27,497 nt of DNA, taken from positions 1-27,497 of the forward strand of contig SFGF01000049.1 of the NCBI GenBank assembly GCA_004556655.1, in the 5' to 3' direction. The translations under genes and the position numbers were made by a program. Positions within the stretch are counted from its first letter, which is position 1, and each line of letters opens with the position of its first letter. This stretch comes from Lachnospiraceae bacterium (GTDB taxonomy: Bacteria; Bacillota; Clostridia; Lachnospirales; Lachnospiraceae). This document shows positions 23,657 to 27,497 of the stretch, piece by piece. Under the pieces are notes generated by a model. That model made no database searches and had not been told where the DNA came from. It saw only the letters and a list, made by a program, of their open reading frames with translations.

Positions 23657-25961
23657 GTTTGTAAGAATAGAACCCCGGAAGGGGACGGAAACGGTCTCCG
23701 TCTGGGCTATGCCATCACCGGCAATCAGGTTTGTAAGAATAGAACCCCGGAAGGGGACGGAAACAGATTATGCAACACTATCAAAGGCATTTGATGCAGT
23801 TTGTAAGAATAGAACCCCGGAAGGGGACGGAAACTTTAGTCTTAAAAGTTTCATGATCGTATTTTTCAAGTTTGTAAGAATAGAACCCCGGAAGGGGACG
23901 GAAACCTGTATCTCAATTTCCGTTGCCTGATTCAGTCAGCGTTTGTAAGAATAGAACCCCGGAAGGGGACGGAAACAAATATTCTTTCGCTTTTACCAAT
24001 TTTTCTTCCGTTTGTAAGAATAGAACCCCGGAAGGGGACGGAAACGTTCTGGTGTATAGCAATATTCGATTGCAATAATGTTTGTAAGAATAGAACCCCG
24101 GAAGGGGACGGAAACTTTACCCGTAACCGTAACGCCGTTATCGCAACTACCAATACAAGTTTGTAAGAATAGAACCCCGGAAGGGGACGGAAACGGAATT
24201 CTTAATGTATCACTTTGAGTTAGATTTGTTTGTAAGAATAGAACCCCGGAAGGGGACGGAAACCTTAAATAACCATACCAATATGATTATACAGACGTTT
24301 GTAAGAATAGAACCCCGGAAGGGGACGGAAACAATAGGAAGAAACACCGATAACACAACCAAAAACGACGTTTGTAAGAATAGAACCCCGGAAGGGGACG
24401 GAAACAATGCAGTAACAATCCTGTTTCTGTTGCTTCAAAATCGTTTGTAAGAATAGAACCCCGGAAGGGGACGGAAACATTCCACCAGTCTGAAGGTTCG
24501 TTTGGATTTCCAAAGTTTGTAAGAATAGAACCCCGGAAGGGGACGGAAACTTGTAGAATCTGGATTGAAAGGTGATGATGAAGCGTTTGTAAGAATAGAA
24601 CCCCGGAAGGGGACGGAAACCTTTAACTGCTTTGTTTTATTGTTTACCTTTAATGTGTTTGTAAGAATAGAACCCCGGAAGGGGACGGAAACCGTAGCCC
24701 TCACAATCTTAATTGGCGTCCCTCAAGTTTGTAAGAATAGAACCCCGGAAGGGGACGGAAACGAATTTCATTTTTGTCATTATCGTCTGTTATCATAGTT
24801 TGTAAGAATAGAACCCCGGAAGGGGACGGAAACATTACTTCCAATATCTAATGAAAGAATACAACCGTTTGTAAGAATAGAACCCCGGAAGGGGACGGAA
24901 ACGAATGGAGAACAAAGTTATGAGAAGTATTAGAATGTTTGTAAGAATAGAACCCCGGAAGGGGACGGAAACTTTCCCTTTGCAATATGCATTTCAATAT
25001 TTCTATCGTTTGTAAGAATAGAACCCCGGAAGGGGACGGAAACTGATACAGCCATTCCTTTCCTTTATAAGAAATCGTTTGTAAGAATAGAACCCCGGAA
25101 GGGGACGGAAACAATCGCTGCCCTACAAAAGTTATAGGTTATCATGTTTGTAAGAATAGAACCCCGGAAGGGGACGGAAACTTTGTGAGCAATCATCACT
25201 TTCACATCTTGATATTCGTTTGTAAGAATAGAACCCCGGAAGGGGACGGAAACATTGCAATGCTTGCTATTGTCTCTTGTTTCGAGTTTGTAAGAATAGA
25301 ACCCCGGAAGGGGACGGAAACCAAGTGTAATCACCTATTATTTTCCCATTCTTAGTTTGTAAGAATAGAACCCCGGAAGGGGACGGAAACCTTATTGACC
25401 CTGCATGTTGCGAAAGACTGAGGACTTGTTTGTAAGAATAGAACCCCGGAAGGGGACGGAAACAGTGGTTTTTCTTTTCAAGTGTTGTCATTGTGATCAC
25501 GTTTGTAAGAATAGAACCCCGGAAGGGGACGGAAACACGATATTATCATGTCCATTGGTGTTTCTTCCTAGTTTGTAAGAATAGAACCCCGGAAGGGGAC
25601 GGAAACTTTATATCCTTTTCCATCAACACAGCGTTGTGAAAAAGTTTGTAAGAATAGAACCCCGGAAGGGGACGGAAACTTATTTCGCTATTACCATAAT
25701 AATAAGCTTTGTTCGTTTGTAAGAATAGAACCCCGGAAGGGGACGGAAACTTTATATTGTCGTTTCCGTTGGTGTTTCTTCGTTTGTAAGAATAGAACCC
25801 CGGAAGGGGACGGAAACCCTCAGACGCAACGACCAAACTATAAACTACTTGTTGTTTGTAAGAATAGAACCCCGGAAGGGGACGGAAACGCTGATGTGAC
25901 GAAGTCTGATATTTTCATGATGCATCCTCGTTTGTAAGAACCCCCGGAAGGGGACGGAAAC
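23657..25961 (+). CRISPR. Type III-A CRISPR array, 33 repeats, continuing to a diverged 34th
   Basis: The 36-nt repeat starts GTTTGTAAG, has a central hairpin CCCC-GGAA-GGGG and ends ACGGAAAC, the same 8-nt tag as the Streptococcus thermophilus type III-A repeat. By eye, 32 copies (23657 to 25889) are identical. Copy 33 (25930-25961) is 4 nt shorter between AAGAA and the hairpin. Spacers are mostly 32-37 nt; the extremes are 31 nt (25751-25781), 40 nt (25890-25929) and 43 nt (24116-24158). A further spacer (25962-25997) and a diverged repeat (25998-26034) follow, giving 33 spacers in all. Identical repeats through nearly the whole length suggest an active, fairly young array. Decay at the distal end fits leader-proximal growth. 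Confidence 0.99.
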
Positions 25962-25997
25962 AGGATTCGACAAATGACAACAGAAACATACAAAAGA

Positions 25998-26034
25998 GTT
26001 TGTAAGAATAGAACCTCGAAAGAGGATTTAAAAC
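25998..26034 (+). repeat. Diverged terminal CRISPR repeat
   Basis: The first 17 nt match the array repeat, then the hairpin is CCTC-GAAA-GAGG instead of CCCC-GGAA-GGGG, and the tag has become TTTAAAAC. The C-to-T and G-to-A changes are paired, so the stem is kept, and both loops are GNRA-type. It lies 32 nt before the cas1 start. Confidence 0.85.
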
Positions 26035-26066
26035 AAGTAATATCTGAATCAGGAGAGGAGGAAAAA

Positions 26067-27068
26067 ATGAGTTACTTATATGTGACAGAAAACAATGCGA
26101 AAATCGGAGTTGCAGAAAATTATGCCTATGCAGAATGTAAAGACGGAATGACAGTGAAAATTCCTTTTGAAACGTTGGAATCGATTAATGTATTTGGAAA
26201 TGCTCAGATATCAACTCAATGTATACAGAAATGTTTAGTAAAAGGGATTCCTATTTCGTATTATTCTCGAGGCGGAAGTTATTTTGGAAGGTTACATTCA
26301 ACTGGGCATGTTAAGGTTGAACGACAGCGAATCCAAGCAGCGTTACTTCATTCAGAGCTGGCTTTAGCTCTGTCAAAAAAGATTATTATAAGTAAAATTC
26401 ATAACCAGATAATTGTATTAAAACGTTATGCACGTAGTAAATGTGTCGATTTATCAGATGAATGTAGAGCCGTAAAAGAAATGCAAAATCATATTGAAAC
26501 GTGTAAAACAATTCCTCAAATTATGGGATATGAAGGAAATGCGGCCAGAATCTATTTTAAGTGTTTAGGAATGTTGGTTGAACCGGCGTTTTCATTTGAA
26601 AAACGAAGTCGTCGTCCTCCTAAAGATGCCTTTAATTCAATGTTAAGTCTTGGATATTCTATATTGATGAATGAGATATATGGGAAAATTGAGAACAGAG
26701 GTTTACATCCGTATTTTGGATTCTTGCATGAAGATAGAGAAAACCATCCTACGCTTGCAAGTGATCTGATGGAAGAATGGAGAGCGGTAATAGTTGATTC
26801 GTTAGTCATGAGCTTAGTAAATGGACATGAAATAAAGTCAGAGCATTTTATGAAAAGTACTGATGATTCGGGAGTTTATTTGACTAAGGAAGGCATGAGT
26901 ATTTTTATTCAGAAAATTGAGAAAAAGCTTCGCCAAGATATGAAATATCTAGAGTACATTGATTATGCTGTTCCTTTCAGACGTGCTATGGAGCTACAGA
27001 TTAACTCATTTATTCAGGCTATAGAAAAACAGGATGAAAGTTATTATCATCCTATATGGATAAGATAA
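26067..27068 (+). CDS. cas1: Cas1 CRISPR integrase
   Basis: Cas1 is the metal-dependent integrase that, with Cas2, inserts new spacers at the leader. The start ATG at 26067 has AGGAGG at 26056-26061; the frame is open upstream to 25974 but would translate the terminal repeat, so that is rejected. The 333-residue product begins MSYLYVTENNAKIGV and has the N-terminal beta domain, GYEGNAARIYF (Glu156), GFLHEDREN (His221) and HPTLASDLMEEWR (Asp233 and nearby acids), the expected Glu-His-Asp/Glu metal site. There is no fused reverse transcriptase, so spacer capture is probably from DNA. cas2 starts 1 nt after its stop. Confidence 0.97.
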   Translation: MSYLYVTENNAKIGVAENYAYAECKDGMTVKIPFETLESINVFGNAQISTQCIQKCLVKGIPISYYSRGGSYFGRLHSTGHVKVERQRIQAALLHSELALALSKKIIISKIHNQIIVLKRYARSKCVDLSDECRAVKEMQNHIETCKTIPQIMGYEGNAARIYFKCLGMLVEPAFSFEKRSRRPPKDAFNSMLSLGYSILMNEIYGKIENRGLHPYFGFLHEDRENHPTLASDLMEEWRAVIVDSLVMSLVNGHEIKSEHFMKSTDDSGVYLTKEGMSIFIQKIEKKLRQDMKYLEYIDYAVPFRRAMELQINSFIQAIEKQDESYYHPIWIR

Positions 27069-27069
27069 A

Positions 27070-27387
27070 ATGAACGATTATTTTTTTGAAACAACAGAAT
27101 TTGAGAGTAAAGAAGACAAACTATATGTACTAATTATCTACGATATTATTGATAATCGAAAAAGAAATAGGTTGGCAAAGGTCTTGCAAGGCTATGGATT
27201 TCGTATACAAAAATCAGCATTTGAAGCTTTTTTATCCAAATCGCTTTACCAGAAGATGCTTCGTGAAATCGAAAAATATGCGTCACCAGAAGACAGTATA
27301 CGTATATATAAGATAATAGGAAAAGGACAGGTCACGGTGATGGGAATAAAAGAATCTGTACAGCCGGAAGAGGTTGTAATCATTTAG
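27070..27387 (+). CDS. cas2: Cas2, integration complex subunit
   Basis: Cas2 dimers bridge two Cas1 dimers in the spacer-integration complex. The 105-residue product has the ferredoxin-like fold start LYVLIIYDIIDNRKRNRLAKVL (Asp25 and Asp28), GYGFRIQKSAFEAFLSK and a C-terminal IYKIIGKGQVTVMG strand. A short N-terminal extension (about 17 residues) precedes the core, slightly longer than usual. The ATG lies 1 nt after the cas1 stop with no separate ribosome site, implying translational coupling. Confidence 0.95.
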   Translation: MNDYFFETTEFESKEDKLYVLIIYDIIDNRKRNRLAKVLQGYGFRIQKSAFEAFLSKSLYQKMLREIEKYASPEDSIRIYKIIGKGQVTVMGIKESVQPEEVVII

Positions 27388-27497
27388 AATTGAAATAAAA
27401 TGATTAGGGTGTCAAAAGGTACACCCATGCGAACCTTGAAAATTTCATATAAAACAACAAATTCATGTCAGGAAATGGTATAATGATCTCAGATTAT
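27388..27497 (+). other. Region after cas2 with small hairpin and a -10-like box
   Basis: GGGTGT (27407-27412) pairs with ACACCC (27421-27426) over 6 bp without a T-run. TGG-TATAAT (27476-27484) is a good extended -10 box near the window edge with no -35 match, so another gene may begin just outside. No coding region is seen. Confidence 0.4.

Noticed and set aside
23709..25836. Many small frames on both strands in the array, with repeated VRIEPRKGTET or SVPFRGSILTN peptides
   Set aside because: They are translations of the CRISPR repeat and do not represent proteins.
25974..26066. Upstream in-frame extension of cas1
   Set aside because: It would translate the terminal CRISPR repeat; the ATG at 26067 has an ideal AGGAGG and the conserved Cas1 N-terminus.

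Overview
The window looks like chromosome of a gut Lachnospiraceae-type Firmicute (Blautia/Ruminococcus-like). The reasons are moderate GC, strong AGGAGG-type ribosome binding sites, sigma-A promoters with TGn extended -10 boxes, a cobalamin riboswitch of clostridial type, a PcsB-like NlpC/P60 hydrolase, and a gut-style glucuronide utilisation cluster. No ribosomal RNA or tRNA gene was seen. The assignment rests on protein and motif recognition only.

Layout. (1) 1-2501: an inverted repeat, a 65-residue Cys-rich small protein, then a cobalamin riboswitch with an intrinsic terminator controlling a lipoprotein-anchored CbiK-type cobaltochelatase that carries an extra C-terminal domain. (2) 2570-4105: a secreted coiled-coil NlpC/P60 cell-wall hydrolase with its own promoter and terminator. 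(3) 4226-7204: a three-gene operon of an ion-transporter-superfamily permease, a cytidylate-kinase-like protein and an EamA/DMT transporter. (4) 7320-16692: a glucuronide/glucuronate locus. A divergent AraC regulator faces beta-glucuronidase (uidA) and a GPH symporter, followed by uxuA, uxuB and uxaC. Together these import a glucuronide, release glucuronate, isomerise it to fructuronate (UxaC), reduce it to mannonate (UxuB) and dehydrate it to 2-keto-3-deoxygluconate (UxuA). KDG kinase and aldolase are not in the window. The locus ends at a perfect 30-bp palindrome that looks like a bidirectional terminator. (5) 16698-17083: a frameshifted minus-strand gene remnant. (6) 17165-27387: a complete type III-A CRISPR-Cas locus, cas6-cas10-csm2-csm3-csm4-csm5, then a leader, a 33-spacer array and cas1-cas2. 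No csm6 is present.

The CRISPR locus is visibly more AT-rich than the sugar locus and sits beside a broken gene, which suggests it was acquired as a block. Its main oddities are: a 36-bp duplication at the csm2/csm3 junction that now supplies the csm3 ribosome binding site; a diverged terminal repeat whose hairpin is preserved by paired changes; three spacers that appear to derive from one viral gene family; and a Cas10 with an intact GGDD cyclase motif but no visible cyclic-oligoadenylate-responsive nuclease. Outside CRISPR, the riboswitch-controlled surface chelatase fusion and a 12-bp dyad between the AraC gene and uidA are the most interesting points.
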